A stretch of 55,168 bases of DNA from a virus. The stretch covers positions 1 through 55,168 of the IMG/VR virus record IMGVR_UViG_3300031673_000058. The stretch is one strand, 5' to 3'. This document shows, in pieces, positions 24,201-32,866 of this stretch. How positions within the stretch are numbered: the stretch's first letter is position 1; each line of letters starts with the position of its first letter. A model generated the notes under the pieces. The model did no database searches, was not told the origin of the DNA, and worked only from the letters and a program-made list of their open reading frames with translations. Position numbers and translations under genes: made by a program.

Positions 24201-24693
24201 GGAAGTGGATACGCAGGGCGGCATCATCGAGACGGCGTTCGCCGACGCGGGGAGCGCATCCGGCACGATGGCCGGGGACGTTGAGGGGGCGGCGGGACGC
24301 GCGGTGACGGCGATCGTCAACATTCAGACCGCGATAGACGGGCTGCCGGAGTACAAGAAGATTGAGATTGAGATCGTGAAGACCGGCGATGAGGCTTTCG
24401 ACCAGGGTTCACCACAATTCAAGTTTTATTACTCGCTGCAAGACCTGGTGCAGTATGCGAAAGATCACCCGGTCGAGATCGGCGTTGCCAGCCGGATGGA
24501 TGGGGGAATGGCGTTGAACGCGCCGGCGTTGGCGCCACTCGCGCCGGTCACAGCGCCAACAAGCATGAGCGACGGCGGGATGTACGATCAGCGGCGCTAC
24601 GAGTTAAACATACCGGTGACGGCGCTGCGCGACGAGCTGGACATCGAGCGACTGGCGGCGCGGGTGGTGACACTGATTCGCGGCCGGCAGTAA
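21286..24693 (+). CDS. Tape measure protein
   Basis: 1135 aa, setting tail length (by the usual rule ~1.5 Angstrom per residue, a tail of roughly 170 nm). The N-terminal region matches TP901-type tape measures (YGETKTLATEFQSQMAIMSTAVDPATASMETLKDAA, TDLFKSGKSVSDVFG). Hydrophobic stretches near residues 420-440 and 480-505 fit membrane-spanning segments used during DNA entry. Long helical Ala-rich repeats follow. No peptidase domain was evident. Confidence 0.92.
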   Translation: MAIELGSAYGKVELDAQGVKKGAQQAQDALGGLEKSVNDVFNFSMGALVAQGIGKLIGSARELYGETKTLATEFQSQMAIMSTAVDPATASMETLKDAAFAVGGDITLVGIDAQQAAGSMTDLFKSGKSVSDVFGDLEGYMAGTAELGGILRASVDLQAASMLDLDGATTLVNSTMSTYGLTAQDAVDITNNFVRTADASQAEVEDLAAAHQNAAIVLASFGYTLEDTNTALALLSESALKGAEAGTSLRAMINNMLRPTNKTADAWRELNISLYDSEGQLKKMPQLIGELVPALQNVTTERRNELVYLLAGADGQRALNILLSNGADGWRDMEQAIAGASSAQEVAAARAATLRGAEEALEGTLDTLKAKVGDEFIPVWTEMAQGLAAFYDENGPQIVAMAGKIADAVLGIMDALSDMDPVLVNSAVQLGGLAIIAGTGYLAFVKLAPVVGALGPVLSEAAVGMQLYAGGATAAEVASLGLSAALVPIVVGLAAVVLSVVAINKALQLYKDIVEQTETVGSDWAKQLDKIAESSTSAQAVAEKYATKQAEINTILDESNPFAVAFIDKQAVMNASGEKLNHTLLTSANSYEDYRVAVEQVNQAIRKSGTSYNQYGKEILDTQFVAEYSIEVIDATTYAMEKNALSSGDSAAGARLYSSALQDVVRTTAKALISTQALNEEQAALEEQAALYDTLSTSLGNTGLSQAAMTRKQGELAVQMGYTTRLANMQASAMDLLAYEYGQGNITQYQYVAAGQAVQAVHADSVAGYREVMGVVQEATGKYQVMGAAAANLPGTLRDLATAAQESAAAQEEMAKRAAAAWETFTGNVQTGVAGALEAYKTHNKDMLAEQQRALGEMLWTQTDQMLGMGQITKDQALEMKSALAGEFGIVVDEVQLATDRLLGLFSDWATGGKTSADDVVGFIKNIGTESATLTADAKADITAQITAWETLRASADTESTTMISRMGDLGLEVDTQGGIIETAFADAGSASGTMAGDVEGAAGRAVTAIVNIQTAIDGLPEYKKIEIEIVKTGDEAFDQGSPQFKFYYSLQDLVQYAKDHPVEIGVASRMDGGMALNAPALAPLAPVTAPTSMSDGGMYDQRRYELNIPVTALRDELDIERLAARVVTLIRGRQ

Positions 24694-24739
24694 CTACGGA
24701 GATATAGCAGGATTTTTGGAATGTCAGGATGGGATAGGT

Positions 24740-26140
24740 ATGATTTTACGGGTGACGGACGGGACGACGACGATCAATCTGACGGGGGGAACGAACAGTT
24801 TCTATCTGGCCGAGAATTACGCGCCCAGCACCCCGGAGCTAACCGTCATCGAGGCGGTGGCGCAGGCGGTGCGCGATGGCGGCGGCGTGACCGCCGTGAC
24901 GCGCCGCAACGTAGTCGAAACGGTCACTTTGAGCGTGGTCGCCAGCGCCTTCGCCACTGTGCAGACGGCGCTGCGCGGGCTAGAGACGCTGCTGCTGCAG
25001 GCGCTGCACCGCCAGAACACCGGTAAGGGTACGCAGGTCTTCGTCGAATATCGCGCTGCCGACAGCGGCGACGTGTATCGCAGCGAATTGCTGTACGCGC
25101 GTGCGGAACCGGACCGCGAGATGGCTTCGGCGGGGTGGATCGCCGCCGCCGCGCTGCGCTGCGTGGTGATGTGGCAAAGACGCTTCTACTGGGAGGGGCC
25201 GCGCGTAGAGTTGGCGTTAGACAATACCAGCACCGAGAGCAAGACTTTGGAGGGTGTCACAGTCTATAACCACAGCGACAGCACGGCAGGACACGACAAC
25301 TATGTCGATATTGCGGCCGGCGATGTGGTTGGGGTGCTGCCCTCTCCAGCAGAGATTTCACTCTACAATAGTTATAACTCCGCCACGCGCACGTGGCGAG
25401 CATATATGGCGAATAACATTTTTTCTGCGCCGACCACGTTCGAGCACATCCTGGAAGGCGAAAATGCTGCTTATGTGGCCGGCGGCGCTGCGGCGACGGC
25501 GAATGCCGATTCGAGCAATGGGTATTATCAAGGCGCAACGTGGGGCGGGGATACGCTGACGAAGGCATTTGCGTGGGATCTCTCCTCGACGTTTCTGGGG
25601 CGGGCGCGGGGCAACCGATTCAGGATGTTGGCGCGGGTGGTCTCAACCTCGACCGGGTTGCGCGTGACGGCACGCGTGCTGTTGGTCAATTTGACGACGG
25701 TGGCGGAGACGCCAGAGGTTACGTTGGCAACCGGGTTGAACGATCTGGGTATCATCCAGCTACCGCCGTGGCTGACCGGCCAGACGGGGTTGTATGAGCT
25801 GTCGTTGACGCTCTACGGGCATTTGACCGGCGGTGCGACGTTGAACCTGGATTACATTCAGTTAACGCCGCTGGATGGATACCGGATGCTCATTCCACGC
25901 GGGTATGGGGCAGCTTATCAAACAACGATTGTGGACGATGGCATCACGCGCTCGCTGTACGTGACGTGGGGGGGATCAGGAAAGACCGGGCATTACGTAG
26001 GTCACGGAGAGCCGCTGACTCTGTTCCCAACGGTGGCACAACGTTTGTATTTCCTGTTCTCGAACAGCAGTGGGGGAACAGATATCGCGCGCACGCACGT
26101 CGCGCGCGTTTATTACCGGCCACGATTGCTCACGATTTAG
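24740..26140 (+). CDS. Distal tail / minor tail protein
   Basis: 466 aa, start ATG giving MILRVTDGTTTINLTGG. N-terminal part (~1-160) resembles a tail-tip beta fold with a LYARAEPDREMASAGWIAAAALRCVVMWQRRFYW stretch, as in distal tail proteins; the rest is a beta-sandwich, carbohydrate-binding-like sequence (EHILEGENAAYV...FRMLARVVSTSTGLRVTARVLLV...). It is likely part of the tail tip connecting tube and baseplate. Host-glycan binding is inferred from the second domain only. Confidence 0.7.
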   Translation: MILRVTDGTTTINLTGGTNSFYLAENYAPSTPELTVIEAVAQAVRDGGGVTAVTRRNVVETVTLSVVASAFATVQTALRGLETLLLQALHRQNTGKGTQVFVEYRAADSGDVYRSELLYARAEPDREMASAGWIAAAALRCVVMWQRRFYWEGPRVELALDNTSTESKTLEGVTVYNHSDSTAGHDNYVDIAAGDVVGVLPSPAEISLYNSYNSATRTWRAYMANNIFSAPTTFEHILEGENAAYVAGGAAATANADSSNGYYQGATWGGDTLTKAFAWDLSSTFLGRARGNRFRMLARVVSTSTGLRVTARVLLVNLTTVAETPEVTLATGLNDLGIIQLPPWLTGQTGLYELSLTLYGHLTGGATLNLDYIQLTPLDGYRMLIPRGYGAAYQTTIVDDGITRSLYVTWGGSGKTGHYVGHGEPLTLFPTVAQRLYFLFSNSSGGTDIARTHVARVYYRPRLLTI

Positions 26141-26193
26141 CATGAGCGCCCCAGGGACGGGGCTTAGAGCATAAGGCGAGGTTTTGAGCATAG

Positions 26194-27783
26194 ATGGACA
26201 TTCAGCCGGAGTTTCAGACGCGCAACTTTCAGGACGCGCTCAATTTCCCCGACGTGATTTTCAGCGTGCAGAACTATAGCTGGCACGTGCTAGGCGGCCC
26301 ACGCCAGGCGACGGTGACGGCGTGGGGCAACGAGTATGCGATCTGGGATTTGCTGAACTGGCTGCGCGCGCCAGTCATACTGCGCGATAGTGAGGGCAGC
26401 GCGCGCTGGTGGGGGTATCTACACACGGTCGATATTCAGGTGGGCGCGATCCAGGTAGGCGTAAGCCTGGATAGTATGTACAACCGGATCAATGTGGTAT
26501 ACGGCTATCTAGCGCCAGGATCGGCCACGGCGGGCACGCGGGCCAATACCGGATGGGCGCAAGACGATGATGGTGTAAGCGCCTACGGGACGCGCGAACT
26601 CAAATACTCGCTCTCCGAGGCCAGCATCGAAAGTGCAGCGCAGACACGCGACACACTGCTGTCTGCGCTGCGGTATCCGAATCCAACGTTGTTGCCGAAT
26701 TATGGGCAGAGCGATCTGCGCGCCACGCTCACGCTGCACGGTTGGTGGGATACGCTGGATTGGCAGTATTACGCGCAGCCGGCGGGCATCGAGGAACACC
26801 AGGTGAAGGGTATCATCGTACAGGTGGGGACCAGCACGGTGGAGAGGCTGGCGCAGAAGTTCCAGTTGGGCAGCGCGGTAACGTGGGATAGCTATTCGTT
26901 GCACATCCGCGCGAAGGTGTTGGCGGGGACGCCGGGTGATAATTTGCAACTCTCCTTGTACAGTGATTCGGGCGGCGCGCCGGGGAGCCTGCTGTGCGGC
27001 GCGGCGGTAGGCGACACGATCGACGAGAACATCCAATGGGTTTCAGCAGTCCCCTCCACACGAGTCGCGTTAAGCCCGGGGACGACGTACTGGCTGCTGG
27101 TGGCGCGTACCGGCAGCTTGGACAACAGCCACTATTTCGGCGTGGGGGTGGACGAGACGGCAAGCTACGCGCGCGGGACGTTGTTCGCTTACGCGGGCGG
27201 GTCATGGAGCGAATACGATGGAGATCCGGGGACAAGCGGAGTGCAGCCGGTCGCATTGACGTTCCAGGTAACGGGCGTATGGGAGACCACGGCGCAGATC
27301 GAGGATATCGTAGACGATGAGGCGCAGTTTATGACGGCGTGCGAGATCGAAAACGCGAGCGGAATTTATGCGAATCCATACCGCGACGGGGATGGTCTAG
27401 CCGGAGTAGAGATTACCAAGTTGCTGACAGTGGGGACGACGGCGGGGCGGCGTTTGCTGGCAGAGGTGACGGAAGCGCGCGTGCTGCGCGTGTATCTGGA
27501 GCCAGAATGCAGCGAGAGCAACATCACATTGTACATGGACAACGCCGGTGTGCTGTATGGGAAGTGGAACGATATGCAGGCGTTGCGTGGGGATATATCG
27601 CCGGTGGGCCAGTGGTGCCAGTTGCGGGATTGGCCGAGTACGATCAATATGAATCTGTTGGCGGATCCGTCCATCTTCTTCATCGAGTACGCGGAGTTCG
27701 ACATGGGGCGCGAGGCGTGGGTGAATGTGACGCCGCGCGGCGCGCCGACGCCGTGGGAGTTGGCGCAGCTCATACAAGGGTAG
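26194..27783 (+). CDS. Tail-tip protein with inserted beta-sandwich domain
   Basis: 529 aa. The N-terminal half (LGGPRQATVTAWGNEYAIWDLLNWLRAPVILRD...) and the C-terminal TMDNAGVLYGKW...AWVNVTPRGAPTPWELAQLIQG resemble tail-associated baseplate proteins. Residues ~210-355 form a separate beta-sandwich with SDSGGAPGSLLCG and TTYWLLVARTG, the pattern of choice-of-anchor domains, often found in cell-surface binding proteins. Probably the tail lysin or adsorption component, but no peptidase motif was seen. Confidence 0.6.
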   Translation: MDIQPEFQTRNFQDALNFPDVIFSVQNYSWHVLGGPRQATVTAWGNEYAIWDLLNWLRAPVILRDSEGSARWWGYLHTVDIQVGAIQVGVSLDSMYNRINVVYGYLAPGSATAGTRANTGWAQDDDGVSAYGTRELKYSLSEASIESAAQTRDTLLSALRYPNPTLLPNYGQSDLRATLTLHGWWDTLDWQYYAQPAGIEEHQVKGIIVQVGTSTVERLAQKFQLGSAVTWDSYSLHIRAKVLAGTPGDNLQLSLYSDSGGAPGSLLCGAAVGDTIDENIQWVSAVPSTRVALSPGTTYWLLVARTGSLDNSHYFGVGVDETASYARGTLFAYAGGSWSEYDGDPGTSGVQPVALTFQVTGVWETTAQIEDIVDDEAQFMTACEIENASGIYANPYRDGDGLAGVEITKLLTVGTTAGRRLLAEVTEARVLRVYLEPECSESNITLYMDNAGVLYGKWNDMQALRGDISPVGQWCQLRDWPSTINMNLLADPSIFFIEYAEFDMGREAWVNVTPRGAPTPWELAQLIQG

Positions 27784-27959
27784 ACGATAGACGGTAGACG
27801 GGGGAAGAGTTCTGATTAACTGGCGTTTTACGGGATGATTACGCGCGTATTCAGAGCAGGATTGGCGGAATGTTAGGATTAAAAAGGGCCGTTAAAGAGA
27901 GTTAGCAGACGTAGACAGTAGACATAGGCGGTAGACGGTAGACGGGAGAAGGGAACACG
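27781..27959 (+). repeat. Repeat-rich gap before the fibre genes
   Basis: Contains GATAGACGGTAGACG heptamers (27784-27801 and again 27909-27952), GATTAACTGGCGTTTTAC, the palindrome-like TGATTACGCGCGTATTCA (27836-27853), and GGCCGTTAAAG. No gene is present. Its build matches the other repeat islands. Confidence 0.7.
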
Positions 27960-28928
27960 TTGACGAAGGTTACGGAGCTGCTACAGGAAATCAAGCCCTA
28001 TGTGTTAGGGTGGATCGAGACGGGCGGGGGGGAGGAGGGTGGTTACGCGCCCAGCCCGCACGAGCTGGATGGCGCGCACCACGTTGGGACGCTTTCCAGC
28101 AACCAGTATCCCGACGCGCTGCTGCGGGACGGCTCGCGGTCATTGCTGGGAGACCTGGCAGTGGCAGCGGGAATCAAGGTTGACGGGGTGGACGTCAGCG
28201 CCTTCGAGAGTTCCTACGACGCGCATTTGAGCGCCGACGCCCACACGCAGTACGTGCATATCAGCGTGGCGCGGATAATTACGGCGCAACACAGTTTTGC
28301 CCCAACTGCGCCCGGCGCGCCGTTTGTATTAGGCCCCAATGCGCAGGAAGTTCTCGTGACGGGCCTGAACGCCGATCTGTGGAATGGGCAATGTGTAGAT
28401 GCTACCGGTTCAAGTGACGACGATGTACTGACCTGGGACGCTTCCCGCGAGTTATGGATACCGAGACAGCCGCCGCGCCCAGCCGATGCGGAGTTTCACA
28501 TTGATGGGGCATTGGCGGTAGAAACGCAAGTGGCGGGGGTGTGGATTGCTCCGGCTGACGGCTTTATAGCGACGGTCTATATCCATTGCGCCAGTACCGG
28601 GACTTCGGGGGCCACCATCGTGGATGTGAACAAGAACGGGACGACGATTTTCACCGATCAGGGCGCGCGGCCCACGCTGGCCGCGGGCGCGTATCCACCC
28701 GTGGCGACAGCGATGCCGAGCGTAACGACGATCACGGCGGGCGACATCATCAGCGTGGACATAGACCAGGTGGGCGCGAAAGCGAGCGGGTTGTCGGTGC
28801 TGGTGATACTGGACCTGCGCGAGGATGTCGGCGGCGGGGGCAGTGGAGACATCGTATTTTCTATTGGTAACACAATTGATACGCGGAGTTTGTCTGATAG
28901 TTTAGAGGAAAGCCAGGTGACAGTATGA
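27960..28928 (+). CDS. Tail fibre / baseplate component
   Basis: 322 aa; TTG start with GGGAGAAGGG upstream. The N-terminal ~90 residues include SPHELDGAHHVGTLSSNQYPDALLRDGSRSLLGDLAVAAG, a phage fibre-type segment seen in baseplate-attached proteins, and the middle has a DADFHIDG...YIHCASTGTSGATIVDVNKNGTTIF beta region. It likely forms the base of the receptor-binding fibre. The stop overlaps the next gene (ATGA-like TGATAT), so the two are co-translated. Confidence 0.65.
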   Translation: MTKVTELLQEIKPYVLGWIETGGGEEGGYAPSPHELDGAHHVGTLSSNQYPDALLRDGSRSLLGDLAVAAGIKVDGVDVSAFESSYDAHLSADAHTQYVHISVARIITAQHSFAPTAPGAPFVLGPNAQEVLVTGLNADLWNGQCVDATGSSDDDVLTWDASRELWIPRQPPRPADAEFHIDGALAVETQVAGVWIAPADGFIATVYIHCASTGTSGATIVDVNKNGTTIFTDQGARPTLAAGAYPPVATAMPSVTTITAGDIISVDIDQVGAKASGLSVLVILDLREDVGGGGSGDIVFSIGNTIDTRSLSDSLEESQVTV

Positions 28929-29626
28929 TATACGCGCTTGATCCCACAAATAACACATCGCTCATAACCAGCTTAAAAGCAGCTTTGACGAGCGCGGGTA
29001 TTTTACAAACCTTGCACTACGAAGATGCTGCAAATCTGATTGTCACATTGACCCGCAATAACCGGGTCTTCAAATTTACAGCCTCTAGTATACGGTATCT
29101 CACATACTACGGCACAAGTTACGTGTCTGGCGTTACCATTGCCGACTCGGTCACTTTGAATAGTGTGCAGTCCGGCACAGGCGTCTCGGATGCATTGATC
29201 GTCACCGGCGATTTGTTGGCTATTGTTGAGTATCGCGGGGCAACCTATACATATGATGTACTCATCGGAAATATAAATAATGAGCAGCAAACTAGCATAG
29301 CATGGGGATGGTCATCCATTTCCAGTGTCCCACTGCTGCACAACACGGTAAACATGACGCAGATGTACATAAATGTTTACCCTAAAGCATTAGCTTCGAT
29401 GGACGGCAAGTATTATATGTCGGATGTGGTGTGTATGAACAACGCTCTTGTGTTGGAGGGTATAGGCGTCAAGGGTCTCAAGGCGCTGCACATGGGGATG
29501 AATACATCTAATGCCTATGTCGTCGTCGGGAACGATGTGATCGTTCCAGGGGGAAGGGCCAATGCAGATGACGACGCCATTTTCAACAGCCTATACATTC
29601 TAAATGCCGTAACCTGGACACCATGA
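28925..29626 (+). CDS. Putative fibre-associated protein, AT-richer
   Basis: 233 aa starting MIYALDPTNNTSL, with overlapping start. Base composition is AT-richer than its neighbours, suggesting exchange. The sequence has Tyr/Ser/Val-rich strands (YTYDVLIGNINNEQQTSIAWGW, MTQMYINVYPKALASM) and a C-terminal NDVIVPGGRANADDDAIFNSLYILNAV. It could be a receptor-binding tip or accessory fibre. No known family was recognised. Confidence 0.55.
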   Translation: MIYALDPTNNTSLITSLKAALTSAGILQTLHYEDAANLIVTLTRNNRVFKFTASSIRYLTYYGTSYVSGVTIADSVTLNSVQSGTGVSDALIVTGDLLAIVEYRGATYTYDVLIGNINNEQQTSIAWGWSSISSVPLLHNTVNMTQMYINVYPKALASMDGKYYMSDVVCMNNALVLEGIGVKGLKALHMGMNTSNAYVVVGNDVIVPGGRANADDDAIFNSLYILNAVTWTP

Positions 29627-31869
29627 TCAAAAACGATAAGCAGTTAGGGAAGCCATTCACGCACTTCGGCGCAACTGCGGCGGCGATTGAAACACTGAGC
29701 GCCGAAGAAGGCATGGCAGCCTTTGCCACCAACACCAAGCAATTCGGGTTCTACAACAACACGAATTGGCTATGGGCGACGGCCACGCCAGCCGCGAATG
29801 CTATTCCCATTTCCAACGCGGCGGCAAATCTGAACGCCTGGATTGCAGCAGGCACGCCTACGTCACTCGATGTAGCCTCTGTAAACACGGAAGGGGTCGG
29901 CGCGGAATTTGCGCGCGCGGCGCACATCCATCAAGTCATCACCGACAACAATCCGGGCGCGGAGGCCGCTATTCTGGCGAGCAGCGATGACGGCTGGTTG
30001 ACGCTGGTGCGACTCAACACCGATACGATTTCCGACCGCAGCGGCGGGAATCTGTCCATCGCGCCGACCGGTGATCTCGAGCTCGATCCCACCGGCGCGC
30101 AGGTGCGGGTGATGGCCGCGCACACGTTGCAATCCGATCATTACGCCTCGCAGACGACGGGGTGGGGCATCAGTTACGCTGGCGGCGGCGATTTCCGGTA
30201 CTTGTACGCGGACGAGTTGCACGTCAAGTCGTTCATCGCTGATTTGGAGCAGGCTTTGGCGGGCGGGCAGATTATCACGAAGAGCGTGGCCGTGTTGAGC
30301 CGGGATTTTACTGCGCCGGCGGCAGGTGAAGCAACGACGCTGTATGTGCAAGATTTGCCCTCCGCCGAGAATATGGCGGTCTTCGAGAGCGGCGACATCG
30401 TGCGCGTGCGGACGTTCAGTCGGGCGGACGGCAGCTTGACAGTAGCCGACTGTTGGGGAGTGGTGACAAGCTACACCGATTTGAGCGACAAGGAACAAAG
30501 TTGGACGTTCACACGCTCGACGGGCGGCAACTCCGGGACGATGACGGCAGCGACGGTGGTGGCTGCCGACGCTCTGGTGCTGGACTACGGCACAACCGGC
30601 AATGGGTTCTATGAGGTGAACGCGATTGACGGGTTGTATGCCGAGAACAGCCCGTACAGCCAGATCGTGACGTGGGTAACACATCCGGCGACGGGAAAAA
30701 CCGTGCGCGTGCGGATGGGGAATTTGCACGGTATCACGGCGACGACAGAATATGGGCTATTCGCCGGTGATGGGGTCGCGGCGGGAGATGCCTACATCCG
30801 GCTGACAGATCAGAATTTCGAGCTACACAACCTCGACATGGCATTCTACGACGTGGGGAATGTGCAGCGGATCGGGATTGATCCTGGCGCGGGCAGTACC
30901 GATAATCTGATGTGGATGGGGGCAAGCTCGGCCAGCGTGCAGTTCGCCGTGCGAGGCAATGGCGACGTTTATCTGACCGACTGTAATCTGAGCATCACTG
31001 ACGGCAATTTCACTCTCAAGACTACTGCGAGTGGGGCGCGGGTGCAGATTGACGCGAACGGCATCAGCGCATATAGCGACGATACCACGCAGACGGTGAG
31101 CCTCGAAACAGATGGCGACTTCTTCGCCGGGAGCGACATCGCCGCCGCTGCCACCACGTCTCTTGCTGTGTTCGCCAATGCGCAGACGTACAACTCCGAG
31201 AATATGGGGACCAGCGACGTGCTGTTGGGGGATAACAGCAGCGGCAAGTCGAATTTGTTGTGGGACAAGAGCGACGGCGCGTTAAAAATCCGGCAAGGAA
31301 CGGAGAGCCGGATCATCTTCGATCCTGACGGCCTGATGCGCTTCGAGTACAGCGCCAACGGGGAGACTTACAACAGCATCTTGTGGAGTGTGAGCGGGGA
31401 CGCTAAGGCTTCAATTGGAGTCGGCATAGCTCCTTTTACAACCTCCGCTTATACGCTCGATCTCAGGTGCGGATATGCGCGGCAATCGGGAATCAGCATC
31501 ATCTCCGGCGAATCATCCACGAGCGATGATGAAATCCGCATGGGCATCAACGCCGATCAACTGGTGATTGCGAACAGTCAAATTTCCCTGAACTCCTACG
31601 TAGAACTGGTCAGTGTCCAAATGGCCTTCTATGACAGTTCGTCGAATCAACTTGTACGGCTAGGCAATATGGGGACGACCGTTGCAGAGATCACCGGCGA
31701 CATTGAGCTTGATGGCGACCTGATCGGCAGCGGAACTATTCAAACCGCTGCGGGATATGAATGGGATTTGGGCGCCTATGTTGATTCTGTTGTGGCGGAC
31801 ACCGGTTACGTGGATGTCACGATTGGCGGTACAACTTACAAACTTTTAGCACGAGTAGAAGAGGTATAA
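29623..31869 (+). CDS. Tail fibre / spike protein
   Basis: 748 aa. N-terminal 1-60 carries the short hydrophobic-rich head typical of baseplate attachment, then long beta repeats of the pattern 'I.....DL.LDPTG..V' and 'LAVFANAQTYNSEN' with many Asp/Gly turns, as in trimeric fibre shafts. A central ETTLYVQDLPSAENMAVFESGDIVRVRTFS block resembles intervening domains. It is probably the receptor-recognising spike; no endosialidase/pectate-lyase motif was obvious. Confidence 0.68.
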   Translation: MIKNDKQLGKPFTHFGATAAAIETLSAEEGMAAFATNTKQFGFYNNTNWLWATATPAANAIPISNAAANLNAWIAAGTPTSLDVASVNTEGVGAEFARAAHIHQVITDNNPGAEAAILASSDDGWLTLVRLNTDTISDRSGGNLSIAPTGDLELDPTGAQVRVMAAHTLQSDHYASQTTGWGISYAGGGDFRYLYADELHVKSFIADLEQALAGGQIITKSVAVLSRDFTAPAAGEATTLYVQDLPSAENMAVFESGDIVRVRTFSRADGSLTVADCWGVVTSYTDLSDKEQSWTFTRSTGGNSGTMTAATVVAADALVLDYGTTGNGFYEVNAIDGLYAENSPYSQIVTWVTHPATGKTVRVRMGNLHGITATTEYGLFAGDGVAAGDAYIRLTDQNFELHNLDMAFYDVGNVQRIGIDPGAGSTDNLMWMGASSASVQFAVRGNGDVYLTDCNLSITDGNFTLKTTASGARVQIDANGISAYSDDTTQTVSLETDGDFFAGSDIAAAATTSLAVFANAQTYNSENMGTSDVLLGDNSSGKSNLLWDKSDGALKIRQGTESRIIFDPDGLMRFEYSANGETYNSILWSVSGDAKASIGVGIAPFTTSAYTLDLRCGYARQSGISIISGESSTSDDEIRMGINADQLVIANSQISLNSYVELVSVQMAFYDSSSNQLVRLGNMGTTVAEITGDIELDGDLIGSGTIQTAAGYEWDLGAYVDSVVADTGYVDVTIGGTTYKLLARVEEV

Positions 31870-31871
31870 AG

Positions 31872-32246
31872 ATGGGACGAAAAATTGGCTTGTTGATTTT
31901 GCTGGCGGGATTGCTGATTGTTCCCGCAGTGTTCACCGGGGCGCAGGGGCAACGTGAGGAAGTGCTGGCGCTGGCGGGGAACACTGACGGTGACAGCGTC
32001 CTGGTAACGCTAGTCGGGGGAACCGGCGTGTGGGTGACGGAGATGCCGCACAACAGCGCCGCGAGCTACGACGCGCGTGACGCCGTCTGCGCTGTAGAGC
32101 AGGCGATGGTGACAGTGTGCGGGAGATACATCTACGTGGCGGTAAGTTGCGGGGATTGGCCGCCACAGACGTTTGTTTTTGAGACACGCATGACGTTTCC
32201 GTGCGCGCAGCCGACGACGGTATACATTCCAGTCGTGCAGAGGTAA
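31872..32246 (+). CDS. Small exported protein with YIPVVQR tail
   Basis: 124 aa, signal peptide MGRKIGLLILLAGLLIVPAVFTGAQG and three or more Cys. The C-terminus TTVYIPVVQR resembles the short hydrophobic tail (Y[IL]P[LV]V..R) that I recall at the end of many Chloroflexota exported proteins. It could be secreted or retained in the envelope. It lies two bases after the spike gene stop and so probably is expressed late. Function unknown; host-surface or superinfection role is speculation. Confidence 0.6.
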   Translation: MGRKIGLLILLAGLLIVPAVFTGAQGQREEVLALAGNTDGDSVLVTLVGGTGVWVTEMPHNSAASYDARDAVCAVEQAMVTVCGRYIYVAVSCGDWPPQTFVFETRMTFPCAQPTTVYIPVVQR

Positions 32247-32296
32247 ACGGTAGACAGTAGACGGTAGACAGTAGACGGGAGACGGGAGACGGGAGA
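32245..32296 (+). repeat. GTAGAC-type heptamer array
   Basis: Seven or more degenerate units derived from GTAGACG and GGAGACG, between the exported protein and the next gene. Belongs to the same family as 1019-1046. Confidence 0.85.
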
Positions 32297-32310
32297 AAGA
32301 AGGAGAAAAT

Positions 32311-32631
32311 ATGAGACTCAGGCTTAATACTTGGCAACGGGTTCAACTGGAGATGCTCGTCGGCGCGGTTAAAGGCACAGCGGCGGCCATCCGCAAGGCG
32401 GTCCAACTGCTCGACATCCTGGAGATGAGCGACGAAGAAAAAGCCCAGGTCGGCTTTAAACAGGACGTGAGCATAATCAAGTGGGATGATTTGGAGCATG
32501 TGTGGGAGATTGAGATCGGGGATAGCAATCTCGCATCGTTCTTGCGGGAGCTGGTCAAGAGAAAAACCGATTGGACGGTAAACCGGAATGTGATCGGCAT
32601 CTTCGATCAGTTTGGAATTCAGGACGACTAG
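32311..32631 (+). CDS. Hypothetical late protein
   Basis: 106 aa; AGAAGGAGAAAAT ribosome site. Mostly charged helix in the N-terminal half (RVQLEMLVGAVKGTAAAIRKAVQLLDILEMSDEEKAQVGF), then a strand-rich KWDDLEHVWEIEIG and WTVNRNVIGIFDQFG end. It is the last rightward gene before a repeat-rich gap and the convergent nuclease. No family recognised. Confidence 0.6.
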   Translation: MRLRLNTWQRVQLEMLVGAVKGTAAAIRKAVQLLDILEMSDEEKAQVGFKQDVSIIKWDDLEHVWEIEIGDSNLASFLRELVKRKTDWTVNRNVIGIFDQFGIQDD

Positions 32632-32831
32632 CCGATGATTAACGGATGTCTTTGGGGCGGGTAGACCGTAGACGGGGCTGTTTTGCCCTGGAAATATCTG
32701 TTAATTGGTTTTAATAGACGTAAAAGCGCGGTAGACGGTAGGTGGTAGACGGTAGACGGGGGTTTTAGTGCGGTAGAAAACGCCTGTTAATGCGCGGGGA
32801 CAACCACGGATACGGAAATGGACGATGGGCA
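32632..32831 (+). repeat. Repeat-rich gap at the end of the late genes
   Basis: Two related blocks: GATTAACGGATGTCTTTGG with GTAGACCGTAGACGG, then TTAA-N6-TTAA (32701, 32711) followed by AGACGTAAA, many GTAGACGG units, and GAAAACGCCTGTTAATGCG. An ACCACGGATACGGAAATGG copy (32802) precedes the hairpin at 32832. No gene seen. Confidence 0.7.
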
Positions 32832-32862
32832 AAGCCCCGGAAGTTGTTGATTTCCGGGGCTT
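32832..32862 (-). terminator. Convergent terminator hairpin
   Basis: AAGCCCCGGAA (32832-32842) pairs perfectly with TTCCGGGGCTT (32852-32862). It lies between the rightward late region and the leftward nuclease gene (stop at 32867), and so can end transcription in both directions. The T tract is only three bases, read leftward. Confidence 0.6.
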
Positions 32863-32866
32863 AGTC

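Noticed and set aside
27781-27955. CRISPR array
   Set aside because: The repeats are degenerate heptamers without regular spacers or leader; no Cas genes.
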